Part shown: positions 51,489 to 60,529 of the stretch, one piece after another
Layout of the letters: every line of letters starts with the position of its first letter
Position numbering within the stretch: the first letter of the stretch is position 1
Assembly (NCBI RefSeq): GCF_900176635.1
Contig: NZ_FXLN01000003.1
Coordinates: forward strand, 248,001-312,000
Direction: 5' to 3'
DNA from: Clostridium merdae
GTDB lineage: Bacteria > Bacillota > Clostridia > Oscillospirales > Acutalibacteraceae
DNA length: 64,000 nt
Position numbers and translations under genes: made by a program
Notes under the pieces: model-generated
Databases searched by the model: none
What the model was told of the DNA's origin: nothing
Seen by the model: the letters and a program-made list of their open reading frames with translations, nothing else

Positions 51489-52247
51489 TCAACCAAAGCG
51501 ACCAGTAATGTAGCGCTCTGTGCGCTCGTCCTTGGGTTGTTCAAACATCACCTTGGTTTCTGTGAATTCCACAACCTCACCTAGTAGAAAAAATGCTGTT
51601 TTGTCGGAAATACGAGCGGCCTGCTGCATGTTATGGGTAACGATAATTACTGTGTACTGGCCGCGCAGTTCATCCAGCAAATCTTCAATTTTTTGCGTAG
51701 AGATTGGGTCAAGTGCGCTGGTTGGCTCATCCATCAGCAAAATATCTGGCTCAACTGCAAGTGCGCGAGCAATGCAAAGGCGCTGCTGCTGTCCACCAGA
51801 AATACCAAGAGCCGATTTTTTCAGGCGGTCTTTTACTTCATCCCACAAGGCGGCGCTGCGAAGTGATTTTTCTACAATTTCATCGAGCTGACCCTTGCTT
51901 TTTATTCCATGAACACGCGGGCCATAGGCAATGTTATCGTATATACTCATCGGAAACGGGTTCGGCTTTTGGAATACCATGCCCGCACGGCGGCGCAGCA
52001 AATTTACATCTGTTTTAGGGTCGTAGATATCTTCACCATCAATGGTGATTTTGCCCTCAATTCGGCAGCCGGACACCATATCGTTCATGCGGTTGAGTGT
52101 TTTCAAGCAGGTGGATTTTCCACAGCCGGACGGCCCAATAAAAGCCGTTACCTGGCTTTCGGGAATATTGAGAGAAATGTTATGAAGTGCCTGAAAATCC
52201 TTATAAAATAAATTCAAATTTTGAATAGATATTTTCGTTTCCATCAT
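51489..52247 (-). CDS. pstB: phosphate ABC transporter ATP-binding protein PstB
   Basis: A 252-residue ABC ATPase. Walker A is GPSGCGKSTCLK, the signature ISGGQQQRLCIARALA, Walker B ILLMDEPTSALDP and the D/H loops follow. The sequence MDEPTSALDPISTQKIEDL is typical of PstB. It powers phosphate uptake with PstC, PstA and PstS. Its ATG overlaps the pstA stop by 1 bp. Confidence 0.95.
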   Translation of the reverse strand: MMETKISIQNLNLFYKDFQALHNISLNIPESQVTAFIGPSGCGKSTCLKTLNRMNDMVSGCRIEGKITIDGEDIYDPKTDVNLLRRRAGMVFQKPNPFPMSIYDNIAYGPRVHGIKSKGQLDEIVEKSLRSAALWDEVKDRLKKSALGISGGQQQRLCIARALAVEPDILLMDEPTSALDPISTQKIEDLLDELRGQYTVIIVTHNMQQAARISDKTAFFLLGEVVEFTETKVMFEQPKDERTERYITGRFG

Positions 52248-53179
52248 TAATCGGTTCCTTTCCGCAGGGATTTTGAAAGTGCGCCTGCCAAACGATTGAG
52301 CAGAAATACCAGTATGAGAAGAACCGATGCGGTAGCAAAGGCAATGTTCATTGCATCGGGCGTGGTGGCTTCACGGGCTGTTTGGTATAAGTGAAGCGTC
52401 AGAGTGCGCCCACTGCTGAATATCTGCTGAAAAAAGCCTTTGGGCATTTGGTAGGCAAGGCCAGAGGTAAACAGCAAAGCAGCAGATTCCCCCACAATGC
52501 GCCCCATGGCAAGAATAACAGCCGTAAGCACACCGGGCATTGCACATGGCAGAACAATACCAAGGACCACACGCAGCTTGCCAGCACCCAAAGCAAATGC
52601 ACCTTCTTTGTAAGATGCCGGAACCGAAAGCAACGATTCCTCCGTGGTGCGCACTATGGTTGGCAAAATGCAGAGCGTCATGGTAAGGCAGCCCGCCAAA
52701 ATCGAGATTTGAAGGCGGAATAGAATGCAAAATACGGTATAACCAAACAACCCAAATAGAATGGAGGGGATTCCCGAGAGTATTTCAGTGGTAAAGCGTA
52801 TCGCCTTTACCAATTTTCCCTGTTTAGCGTATTGCGTGAGGTAAATCGCAGAGCAAATACCGATGGGTGCAGCGATTAATAACGTAATTACGACAATGTA
52901 CATGGTGTTAATAATCATGGGCAGTATTCCTTTCAGCTCCGCTTTCGTTTCGGAATACGGAGTAGAAAGAAACTGCCAGCTAACATAACCAATGCCATTT
53001 ACTAGAATATACCCCAAAATACCAACCAATACAACAACACATAAAAAAGCCGCACCGTTAATCAATAGCTTTAAAAACACGTCCTTCGGCTTTGCTCTGC
53101 GGTTGTAAAGGGATTTCCCTTGCACCGAAAGTTTTGAATTGGAAGCGCTTGGTTCTAACACTCCGGATTTATTCGGCAT
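52247..53179 (-). CDS. pstA: phosphate ABC transporter permease PstA
   Basis: A 310-residue permease with about six membrane segments. The BPD transport EAA-like motif is SLLSVPASYKEGAFALGAGKLRVVLGIVLPCAMPGVL, and IMGRIVGESAALLFTSGLAY is near the C-terminus. It forms the membrane channel with PstC. Its first bases overlap the pstC end by 11 bp. Confidence 0.93.
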   Translation of the reverse strand: MPNKSGVLEPSASNSKLSVQGKSLYNRRAKPKDVFLKLLINGAAFLCVVVLVGILGYILVNGIGYVSWQFLSTPYSETKAELKGILPMIINTMYIVVITLLIAAPIGICSAIYLTQYAKQGKLVKAIRFTTEILSGIPSILFGLFGYTVFCILFRLQISILAGCLTMTLCILPTIVRTTEESLLSVPASYKEGAFALGAGKLRVVLGIVLPCAMPGVLTAVILAMGRIVGESAALLFTSGLAYQMPKGFFQQIFSSGRTLTLHLYQTAREATTPDAMNIAFATASVLLILVFLLNRLAGALSKSLRKGTD

Positions 53180-54524
53180 GAATCTGCACTCCCTTCTTTG
53201 AGATATAATTAAACATCAGATTTACAATCATGATAAAAACAAACAGTACCAGCCCAATCGCAAATAAGGCTTCACGGTGCAGACCAGAGGCGTACGACAT
53301 CTCCATCGCAATGCCGGTTGTTAGCAGGCGAACCGTACCGAGCAGCGACGGCATATTTGCCACGTTACCCGCCACCATAATCACCGCCATGGTTTCACCA
53401 ATGGCACGTCCTACACCAAGAATCACTCCCGCCAAAATTCCGGATTTTGCAGCGGGCAAGGTTACCTTGAAAATAGTTTCGGTTTGTGTGGCACCCAGTG
53501 CTAGTGAGGCCTCACGGAATGTGCTTGGTACCGCCCGCAGAGATGTTTCCGTAACGCTCACAATGGTAGGCAGAATCATTACTGACAATATTAAAATAAC
53601 CGCAAGGAGGCTGTCGCCAATGGTGTGCTCCGGGAAAATCCCACGAATGGCAGGAACAATCACGAGCATTCCAAAAAAGCCATAAATAACCGACGGAATA
53701 CCGGCAAGCAGCTCCACAGCGGGGCGCACCAGCATAGCAAGACGCGGGCTCGCTGTTTCAGACAAAAACACAGCGGTTAAAATCCCGACTGGAACGCCGA
53801 TGATAATGGCGCCTATCGTACCGGCAATGGAAGAGAGAATCATGGGAAGAATCCCGAATACATCCGCTCCCGGCTTCCAGCTCTCCCCAAACAGGAAGGA
53901 AACCAGCCCAATTTGCGAAATAGCAGGCAAACCAGCTGAAATAATGTAAATGGTGAGCAGAATTACAGAACCGATGGAGACACAAGCAAACACCTGAAAT
54001 ACCGATTCCGCGAGTCGCTCCACCCCCTGTGTGCGCAATGCCAATACAGAGGCAACCAAGCCGCCAAGCAATGTGGATACGAACGGCCATAAGAACCGTA
54101 TTTCCACTTGACTGATATTGAGCTGAGTCACAGCAGTTTGTATGGCACCGGAGGCGGCCATCACAAGCAGCGGCGATATGCCCGAAAGCAAGAATAGCAG
54201 CCCGGCTGTTACCGGCTTTTTTCTTAGCACCATGAGTAAAAATCCACCGGCAGCACAAAGCAGCCCCAGTAAAATACTGGCGCGCACTGCAAGGGGAACG
54301 GTAACAAGGCCGCTTTGCTGCGGGCCAACCACCCAAAACCCTTTAATAAACGCAAGCTGAACACCGCTCACGGTGTAATTTAATCCACGAAAAACAAATG
54401 TAATATAAGGGAGTAAAAAAGACAGTATGCTTGCCAGCCCCAGTGCAGCCGCTACCAAACGGTATACCGCATTCCTCTGTTTCTCTCGTTCTCGGCCCTT
54501 TTGGCCGTCCATCGTGTGTTCCAT
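53169..54524 (-). CDS. pstC: phosphate ABC transporter permease PstC with an N-terminal extension
   Basis: A 451-residue protein, about 150 longer than typical PstC. Core PstC begins near residue 165, with the motif TSLRAVPSTFREASLALGATQTETIFKVTLPAAKSG and GRAIGETMAVIMVAGN. The N-terminal extension holds about four membrane segments (near 25-47, 85-105, 108-128, 138-160) and is not recognised. It may form an extra membrane module or be a fused protein. Confidence 0.88.
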   Translation of the reverse strand: MEHTMDGQKGREREKQRNAVYRLVAAALGLASILSFLLPYITFVFRGLNYTVSGVQLAFIKGFWVVGPQQSGLVTVPLAVRASILLGLLCAAGGFLLMVLRKKPVTAGLLFLLSGISPLLVMAASGAIQTAVTQLNISQVEIRFLWPFVSTLLGGLVASVLALRTQGVERLAESVFQVFACVSIGSVILLTIYIISAGLPAISQIGLVSFLFGESWKPGADVFGILPMILSSIAGTIGAIIIGVPVGILTAVFLSETASPRLAMLVRPAVELLAGIPSVIYGFFGMLVIVPAIRGIFPEHTIGDSLLAVILILSVMILPTIVSVTETSLRAVPSTFREASLALGATQTETIFKVTLPAAKSGILAGVILGVGRAIGETMAVIMVAGNVANMPSLLGTVRLLTTGIAMEMSYASGLHREALFAIGLVLFVFIMIVNLMFNYISKKGVQIHAE

Positions 54525-54555
54525 TTATGCCCTCCTTCGCCCAATGCCAAAGCGC

Positions 54556-54582
54556 CCCGGTGTATCATTTTGATACACCGGG
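54556..54582 (-). other. pstS-pstC intercistronic hairpin
   Basis: CCCGGTGTATCA (54556-54567) pairs perfectly with TGATACACCGGG (54571-54582) with a 3-nt loop, without a strong T-run on the minus strand. A hairpin here is typically a partial terminator or 3'-end stabiliser that keeps pstS levels above the permease genes. Confidence 0.65.
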
Positions 54583-54599
54583 TAAGCTTTTTTATCGGC

Positions 54600-55472
54600 T
54601 CAGCCTTTTGTTACTAGTCCGGCTTCTTTAATAATTTTCTTTCCATCATCCGATTTCATAAACTCAAACCAAGCTTTAATCAGCTCATTATCGCTGCCCT
54701 TTTTATAAATTTCGATAAATGGTCTTTGTACTTTATACGTACCATTTGCAACCGTCGCCTCACTAGCCTCAACTCCGTCAATCTTTAACGCTTTCACGGA
54801 GGAGTTCACGGAATCGAGCGATACATAGCCAATCGCCGCGGGGTCACTGCTTACCTTTGACACCACTTCTCCCGTGGAAGAAAGCTCAGCGGAGAGCTTA
54901 GTTTTCTCTTTCACTTTGAAGATGGATTCAAAGCCGTCTCGTGTGCCGGAGGTGGCCTCGCGGCCGATTACGGTGATTTTTTTGTCGTCACCGCCCAACT
55001 GCTTCCAGTTGGTATATTCCCCGGTATAAATTTTTGCCACCTGCTCATTGGTCAGGCCGTCAATCTTATTTTTGGGGCTTACCGCAATGGCAATCCCATC
55101 AATTGCAATCTCGTTGATTTCAAAATCCGCCGGTCTTTCCTCATCCTTTAAATTACGGGACAAATCGCCAATCAATGCGGTTCCATTATTAACTGCTTTT
55201 ACGGCATCACCAGAGCCCGTACCACCCTTTTCTACCGTGACCTGCGGGTATTTTCCCATAAATCCTTCGCCAAGTGCCTGGCAAACCTTTGCCATGGAGG
55301 TAGAACCATTTAACGTTAATTTACCACTCAACGCCGCGGTGGATGCGACGGATTGGGAAGGCAATGCTGCGGAGGGTGTATCGCTTTTGCCCTCAACTGT
55401 GGAAGAGCAACCAGTTGCCGCAGTTGCCCCCACCAAAAGCATTGCAACCAATGCCATCATCTGTTTTTTCAT
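54600..55472 (-). CDS. pstS: phosphate-binding lipoprotein PstS
   Basis: ATG 55472 follows AGGAGG and gives a 290-residue lipoprotein precursor with lipobox TAATGC. Phosphate-binding pattern: NGSTSMAKV, GGTGSGDAVKAV, IGDLSRNLKDEE, GREATSGTRDGFESI and GYVSLDSV, typical of PstS. It binds phosphate outside the membrane and delivers it to PstC/PstA. It heads the pst operon under the Pho box promoter. Confidence 0.95.
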   Translation of the reverse strand: MKKQMMALVAMLLVGATAATGCSSTVEGKSDTPSAALPSQSVASTAALSGKLTLNGSTSMAKVCQALGEGFMGKYPQVTVEKGGTGSGDAVKAVNNGTALIGDLSRNLKDEERPADFEINEIAIDGIAIAVSPKNKIDGLTNEQVAKIYTGEYTNWKQLGGDDKKITVIGREATSGTRDGFESIFKVKEKTKLSAELSSTGEVVSKVSSDPAAIGYVSLDSVNSSVKALKIDGVEASEATVANGTYKVQRPFIEIYKKGSDNELIKAWFEFMKSDDGKKIIKEAGLVTKG

Positions 55473-55519
55473 ATTCTCATTTCCTCCTGAAATTCTCAAT
55501 TTCTCATTTGCATGCTTTT

Positions 55520-55574
55520 ATCTTAATCCCGCAATGTTAAATTTAAGTTAAACGAATTTTAGAAGTGGTTAAAA
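55520..55574 (-). promoter_or_regulatory. Pho box and promoter of the pst operon
   Basis: On the minus strand hexamers TTAACA (55540-55535) and TTAACT (55551-55546) are 11 bp apart, with CTAAAA (55562-55557) another 11 bp away and TTAACC (55572-55567) 10 bp further. This matches the direct repeat TTAACA with 11-bp spacing of the Bacillus PhoP box. A -10 like TAAGAT (55525-55520) follows 9 bp after the last hexamer, replacing a normal -35. Confidence 0.8.
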
Positions 55575-55720
55575 GAAAATATGAAAATGGGAAATTTGAA
55601 ATAAAATTGTGCAATCAATACTCACGAGAACCACTGTGGTTATATTACACCAATCTCGCCATGGAATTCAGCGGCGCTAGTTTAAAAGTATAAGTTCCAT
55701 AAAAGATAGTAATAAAAAAG

Positions 55721-55777
55721 AACCTCTCTTAGCCCTAAAAAACAGTGTCGAAACCGTTATGTTGGCAAAGAGAGGTT
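55721..55777 (-). terminator. terminator after the DUF2087 gene
   Basis: AACCTCTCTTAGCC (55721-55734) pairs with GGCAAAGAGAGGTT (55764-55777) with one mismatch, and CTTTTTTATT follows on the minus strand. Confidence 0.7.
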
Positions 55778-55790
55778 TTCATATCATTTT

Positions 55791-56096
55791 TCATGTGAGA
55801 TTTACCGTGGAGTCTGGCTCGACTTCTTTTATTATTACTTTCCAATAAACAGAGCCATCTGGCTTACGGCTTAAAAAGTGTTGGTCTATCAGCTCACGTC
55901 GAAGCAAAAAGTAATCGCCAAAGGTGTGCCACTCTTCGCACAAGGCGTTCACCTCTTGCTCGGTGTAAAAGCGGTTCTCCTCAAACTGCTGTGCTAAATA
56001 GCTTAGCAGCGCCAACCGAACACTCTGCTTCTGCGGCAATTGCGTAATTTTACCCTCCGTATTTAGAAAGCGTGCTATTTTTTTATTCTGCTCCAT
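55791..56096 (-). CDS. DUF2087 domain protein
   Basis: About 101 residues from ATG 56096, six nt after GGGAG; the frame goes to 56150. The DUF2087 pattern is clear: KIARFLNTEGKITQLPQKQSVRLALLSYLAQQF then FYTEQEVNALCEEWHTFGDYFLLRRELID and LSRKPDGSVYWKV. The domain often appears with helix-turn-helix proteins and is thought to bind nucleic acid or protein. Here it is stand-alone; its start overlaps the GIY-YIG gene end by 14 bp, so they are coupled. Confidence 0.85.
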   Translation of the reverse strand: MEQNKKIARFLNTEGKITQLPQKQSVRLALLSYLAQQFEENRFYTEQEVNALCEEWHTFGDYFLLRRELIDQHFLSRKPDGSVYWKVIIKEVEPDSTVNLT

Positions 56097-56436
56097 TGTC
56101 ATCTCCCTCACCCTGCTTTTCATTCCACATTTCCAGCAGTGCCGCAACATCCTCTAAAAACTCGCGGGATGTCTGTGTTTCCTTTTTCTCAATCTCTTCT
56201 AATATTTCAAAGCCAAATGCACCTGCACCGTATTGTTTCCATGCTGGTGCCATTGCAGGCTCTGGACTTAGCTTTGTGGCGCACTGAAATTCAAACCGAT
56301 TTTTAGCACCCTTTAAATCCGGGCTGGAACGAACCCAGCATTCACCGGATGGAACACAGCAAATACGGTACACACCGCCTACCTGCTTGCTATTCTTATA
56401 TTGGTTCTTCAAAGCCTTTTTCGCTGCATCGTTCAT
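56083..56436 (-). CDS. GIY-YIG-like small protein
   Basis: About 117 residues from ATG 56436, which follows GAGGAGAG. It has the GIY-YIG-like core GGVYRICCVPSGECWVRSSPDLKG (G-V-Y in place of GIY; YIG not conserved) and WKQYGAGAFGFEILEE. The last acidic tail (KQGEGDDNGAE) lacks clear catalytic residues; nuclease activity is therefore doubtful. It overlaps the DUF2087 gene, and the two probably act together. Function unknown. Confidence 0.75.
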   Translation of the reverse strand: MNDAAKKALKNQYKNSKQVGGVYRICCVPSGECWVRSSPDLKGAKNRFEFQCATKLSPEPAMAPAWKQYGAGAFGFEILEEIEKKETQTSREFLEDVAALLEMWNEKQGEGDDNGAE

Positions 56437-56580
56437 CTTTATCTCTCCTCTCGCCTCGCAATTTGCATTTACAGCAGGTTCATACATCAGCTGCTAGGCA
56501 CAAGATTATTGTACCCTGCCACAGCCAACAGTACAATCAACGCTCCGTAGAGTTATCATTTTCGATAAAGATAAAAATGG

Positions 56581-56621
56581 AAAAAACGGCTTCTTTTCTA
56601 CTTAAAAAGAAGCCGTTTTTT
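56581..56621 (-). terminator. terminator of the nitroreductase gene
   Basis: AAAAAACGGCTTCTTTT (56581-56597) pairs with AAAAGAAGCCGTTTTTT (56605-56621), a perfect 17-bp stem including the T-run. Confidence 0.85.
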
Positions 56622-56636
56622 ATATTTCATTTAGAA

Positions 56637-57224
56637 TTAAATAAGCACATCTTCCAGTTTACGCTTGGGAACGTAATGCACTCCGTTTTCATCACGGTAG
56701 TAAACAACGCTTTCACCGCGCTCCACTTCGGTAAGCACAATGGTTTCATCCGGCTTGCCAACGGCAACCATCGCCATGGGAATCAGGTGCTCCTCCAACT
56801 CAAGCGCTTTCTGCACTGCCTCGGCAGAAAAAGCTCCTAGAATACACCCGCCTAGCCCCATTACGTTTGCGGTAAGCATGATGGTTTGGCATACGATGCC
56901 CACATCTCGCGCAAAACCGGGGCCTGCCGCGGCAATATCGGTATCGTGGCAAATCACGATAAATGCCTGCGGGCAATGCCCTTCCTTTGGCAAGTGCATT
57001 CCCTTGAGTGCACCCGCCCACTTGGTGAGCGGCTGTAGCTTTTGCAGCTCCTCCGGTTCATGTACCAAACGGTAGCGCAAGGGCTGCATGTTCATGGTAG
57101 AGGGTGTAAAACGTGCACAATCCACCAGCTGCTCCAGCTCCTCGCGGTGAACCTTACGGCCTTCGTCGTACCCGCGTGTACTACGGCTGCTTTTTAATAG
57201 GTTTTTCCAATCGTTCAGCTCCAT
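56637..57224 (-). CDS. nitroreductase family protein
   Basis: A 195-residue FMN nitroreductase. SSRSTRGYDEGRKV is the N-terminal flavin motif, TPSTMNMQPLRYRLV follows and NVMGLGGCILGAFSAE is the central helix pattern. It probably reduces nitro or quinone compounds with NAD(P)H. It is unlinked to the cluster at 9.3-11 kb and carries its own terminator. It starts at ATG 57224 after AAAGGAGAGG. Confidence 0.88.
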   Translation of the reverse strand: MELNDWKNLLKSSRSTRGYDEGRKVHREELEQLVDCARFTPSTMNMQPLRYRLVHEPEELQKLQPLTKWAGALKGMHLPKEGHCPQAFIVICHDTDIAAAGPGFARDVGIVCQTIMLTANVMGLGGCILGAFSAEAVQKALELEEHLIPMAMVAVGKPDETIVLTEVERGESVVYYRDENGVHYVPKRKLEDVLI

Positions 57225-57380
57225 GATAAATCCTCTCCTTTATCGTTTCTTTTTACACGTAAAACGGGCTTACAATCCCGAAATACGGGCAAAATAGCTT
57301 TGTGCCGTTCTATACGGCAGTGCAGTGTAACCGCTTTGCTTATATCTTACCATATTTTTTCCTTTTCTGTATCGGATAAA

Positions 57381-57409
57381 TTGAAATTTAGCACGGCTCG
57401 TGGTATACT
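57381..57409 (+). promoter_or_regulatory. sigma-A promoter of prfC
   Basis: TTGAAA (57381-57386) and TATACT (57404-57409) are 17 bp apart, about 45 bp before the RF3 start. Confidence 0.75.
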
Positions 57410-57453
57410 GTCAAAGTGTTTTCGATACTACTGGATAGACGGAGGAACCTAAC

Positions 57454-59040
57454 TTGAGTGACTATCGATCTTTGATTCAAAAGCGCAGAACCTTTGCGAT
57501 TATTTCGCACCCTGACGCAGGTAAAACAACGCTGACCGAAAAATTTCTGCTATACGGTGGAGCCATTGCTCTGGCTGGCTCGGTTAAGGGAAAAAAGAAC
57601 TCCCGCCATGCGGTTTCTGACTGGATGGAAATCGAGAAGCAGAGAGGAATTTCCGTTACCTCCTCCGTTCTGCAATTTCAATATGAGGGCTACTGCATTA
57701 ATATTTTGGACACTCCCGGGCACCAAGACTTCTCAGAGGATACGTACCGCACGCTGATGGCGGCGGATTCCGCTGTAATGGTAATTGATGCTTCAAAGGG
57801 TGTGGAAGCGCAAACCAGAAAGCTATTTAAAGTTTGCCTGCTGCGCGACATCCCTATTTTTACCTTTATTAATAAGATGGACCGTGAAGCACGCAATCCT
57901 TTTGACCTGCTGGAAGAAATTGAGCTGGAGCTCGGTATTAAGACCTACCCGATGAACTGGCCAATTGGCTGTGGCAAAGACTTTAAGGGCGTTTATGACC
58001 GCAACAGCAGCCAGATTATTTCCTTTAAAGGGGATAGTGGTAAGCACGAAGCCGAAGCCACCGTTTCAGGTCTGGATGACCCCAACCTGAAAACCTTGAT
58101 TGGCCCGTACCTGCACGAACAGCTCTGCGACGACATTGAGCTGCTTGATGGTGCAGGCTATGAATTTGATATGGATGCCGTACGCCATGGGCGCCTCTCT
58201 CCTGTATTCTTTGGTTCTGCTCTCACAAACTTTGGTGTTGAGCCGTTCTTGGAGGAATTCTTGCGCATGACAAGCTCCCCTCTGCCCCGCAAAACCATTG
58301 AGGGCGAAGTTGACCCCTTTGATTCCGATTTCTCTGCCTTTGTGTTTAAAATACAGGCCAACATGAACAAAGCTCACCGTGACCGTATCGCATTTATGCG
58401 TATTTGCTCCGGAAAGTTTGAAAAGAACATGGAGGTTTTACACCAGCAGGAGGGCAAAAAAATCAAGCTGTCTCAGCCGCAGCAGATTATGGCGCAGGAG
58501 CGCGAAATTATTGAGGAAGCCTATGCCGGAGACATCATTGGTGTGTTTGACCCGGGTATTTTCTCGATTGGCGATACCCTGTGTGCGCCCGGTAAAAAAA
58601 TACTATTTGAAGGAATCCCCACCTTTGCACCAGAGCATTTTGCCCGTGTTCGCCAAATGGATACCATGAAGCGTAAGCAGTTTGTAAAAGGTATGTCGCA
58701 AATTGCACAGGAAGGTGCAATTCAGATTTTCCAAGAGCTGGAATCCGGCATGGAGGAAGTCATCGTTGGTGTTGTGGGTGTTCTGCAATTTGAAGTGCTC
58801 GAATACCGCTTAAAGCACGAATATAATGTAGATATTCGGTTGGAACCTTTACCATACCAGTACATCCGCTGGATTTCAAACGATGAAATCGACCCCAAAA
58901 AGATTACCGTTACCTCCGACACAAAGAAGATTCAGGACCTCAAGGGTCACCACCTGCTGCTGTTCACCAGCGAGTGGAACATCCGCTGGGCGCTCGAACG
59001 CAACGAGGGCTTGGAGCTAACTGACTTTAGTCGTGGCTAA
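57454..59040 (+). CDS. prfC: peptide chain release factor 3
   Basis: A 528-residue translational GTPase. The start is TTG at 57454 with GGAGG 8 nt upstream. G1 is SHPDAGKTTLTEKF, G2 is RGISVTSSVLQF, G3 DTPGHQDFSE, G4 INKMDREA. The length and downstream domains match RF3, which recycles RF1 and RF2. Domain II and III follow (HLLLFTSEWNIRWALERN). It lies alone on the plus strand between minus-strand genes. Confidence 0.95.
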   Translation: MSDYRSLIQKRRTFAIISHPDAGKTTLTEKFLLYGGAIALAGSVKGKKNSRHAVSDWMEIEKQRGISVTSSVLQFQYEGYCINILDTPGHQDFSEDTYRTLMAADSAVMVIDASKGVEAQTRKLFKVCLLRDIPIFTFINKMDREARNPFDLLEEIELELGIKTYPMNWPIGCGKDFKGVYDRNSSQIISFKGDSGKHEAEATVSGLDDPNLKTLIGPYLHEQLCDDIELLDGAGYEFDMDAVRHGRLSPVFFGSALTNFGVEPFLEEFLRMTSSPLPRKTIEGEVDPFDSDFSAFVFKIQANMNKAHRDRIAFMRICSGKFEKNMEVLHQQEGKKIKLSQPQQIMAQEREIIEEAYAGDIIGVFDPGIFSIGDTLCAPGKKILFEGIPTFAPEHFARVRQMDTMKRKQFVKGMSQIAQEGAIQIFQELESGMEEVIVGVVGVLQFEVLEYRLKHEYNVDIRLEPLPYQYIRWISNDEIDPKKITVTSDTKKIQDLKGHHLLLFTSEWNIRWALERNEGLELTDFSRG

Positions 59041-59091
59041 ATCCATTTTATTTTTATAACTATTGCTTTTGAAAAGAAGCCGCATATATTA

Positions 59092-59145
59092 AAAGCCCCG
59101 CTTTACTTTCCTCATTAAATGGGAAACCTAAGCAGGGCTTTTTTA
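59092..59145 (+). terminator. terminator of prfC
   Basis: AAAGCCC(CG)CTT near 59093-59104 pairs with AAGCAGGGCTTT near 59129-59140, followed by a T-run. It lies at the 3' end of RF3 and overlaps the MATE gene end. Confidence 0.7.
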
Positions 59146-60504
59146 TTTATCTGTTTTTTCCAACGCCATATCCAGTGCTGTTTTACGGCTGCGCTTTGTA
59201 ATGGTAAGAAAAAGAACCAACAGCCCAGTGGTTACCAGGTCTGCCACGGCCTGGGTATACAGTATTCCCCTAACTGCAAATAAACGGTCAAATACAAGCA
59301 GAAGCGGAAGGTACGCAAGCCCCTGCCGTAGAATGCTAAACACGAACCCCGCTTTACTATAACGAATGCAAAGCAAATAAACGGTTGCCATCGATTGGTA
59401 GCCATACGTGAAAAACAGCAAGCTTCCCGCGATTAATGCCTGAATACCAATTGAAATTACCTCTGCATCGTCTGAAAAAGCTGCGACGATTCCTCCCGCA
59501 AACCCAATTTGTATGGCAGAGATTCCCAAGCCTCCAAGCATACCCCACAGGTATGCTGTTTTGGTGGCCAAACGGATACGCTCTGGCTGGCCTGCACCAT
59601 AGCAATAAGAGATAAAGGTTTGGTAGCCCCTTGAAAAGCCGGTTACCGCAAGCGTTGTCATTCCAATCACGCGGTTGGCAATACCAAGCCCTGCTACGAC
59701 CGCATCCCCATGCGGGGCAGCTGCAATATTGGCTGCCGTCATAGATATGCTCTGGAATAAGCTAATGCACAACAACGGCACTCCAATTTTTAAAACTGGC
59801 TCGAGTATCCACCACTGAAAACGAACCTTGCGAAAATCGAGCTTTAAATAGCTTTTGCCACGCAGGTAATACTGTGCCAAAATACAGAATGCCACAAACT
59901 GCGCTACTGCGGCTGATGCCGCCGCCCCGCGAATCCCCCAATGAAAATAGAACAAAAACAGCGGCGTAAGCGCCACATTGAGCACTGCACCGGTGGATTG
60001 CGAAATCATACTAAGGGAGGCATTCCCCTCAGCCCGCACTAAGTTATTCATGCAAACCGATGGAATATGAAATAAAAAAGAAATGACCAGTATTTGACCA
60101 TACTGCACAGCAAGTGGAAGAACGGATGCCGAGGCACCCATAAATACCAGTAAACTGGGCATAACCGGTAGCAATAACTGTGTAAGCACACTGAACAGAA
60201 CGCAATAAAAAGCGGTGGAGGCAAGCACCGTTTCTGCCCGCTCCTTTTCCCCTGCGCCGAGAAGCTCTGCCATATAGGCGGCTCCCCCGTTCCCGAACAG
60301 CAAACCAATCCCTGGCATAATCAGTATTAACGGGTACACAATGGAGATTGCTCCCATGGCCTGCGTGCCCATTTTCGCTACAAAAAAGCTGACAGCTAAC
60401 TGATAAAAACCTGTTACGGAAAGCCCAATAATGGTCGGCAAGCCCAAGTATGCCAGAGCCTTACTGACCGGCGCGTTTTCCATAATATCAAGTCTTCGGT
60501 TCAT
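59143..60504 (-). CDS. MATE family efflux transporter
   Basis: A 453-residue membrane protein with about 12 hydrophobic segments in two halves. The MATE features are visible: ALAYLGLPTIIGLSVTG, MGTQAMGAISIVYPLILIMPGIGLLFGNGGAAYMAELLGAG, GIANRVIGMTTLAVTGFSRGYQTFISYCYGAGQPER. It exports drugs or cationic metabolites by Na+ or H+ antiport. The start at 60504 follows AAAGGAT. Its gene lies 25 bp after the PanE-OYE fusion gene on the same strand, so an export step linked to the flavin enzyme's product is possible but unproven. Confidence 0.9.
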   Translation of the reverse strand: MNRRLDIMENAPVSKALAYLGLPTIIGLSVTGFYQLAVSFFVAKMGTQAMGAISIVYPLILIMPGIGLLFGNGGAAYMAELLGAGEKERAETVLASTAFYCVLFSVLTQLLLPVMPSLLVFMGASASVLPLAVQYGQILVISFLFHIPSVCMNNLVRAEGNASLSMISQSTGAVLNVALTPLFLFYFHWGIRGAAASAAVAQFVAFCILAQYYLRGKSYLKLDFRKVRFQWWILEPVLKIGVPLLCISLFQSISMTAANIAAAPHGDAVVAGLGIANRVIGMTTLAVTGFSRGYQTFISYCYGAGQPERIRLATKTAYLWGMLGGLGISAIQIGFAGGIVAAFSDDAEVISIGIQALIAGSLLFFTYGYQSMATVYLLCIRYSKAGFVFSILRQGLAYLPLLLVFDRLFAVRGILYTQAVADLVTTGLLVLFLTITKRSRKTALDMALEKTDK

Positions 60505-60529
60505 TTCTTATCCTTTCCAAGCGGGTAAC

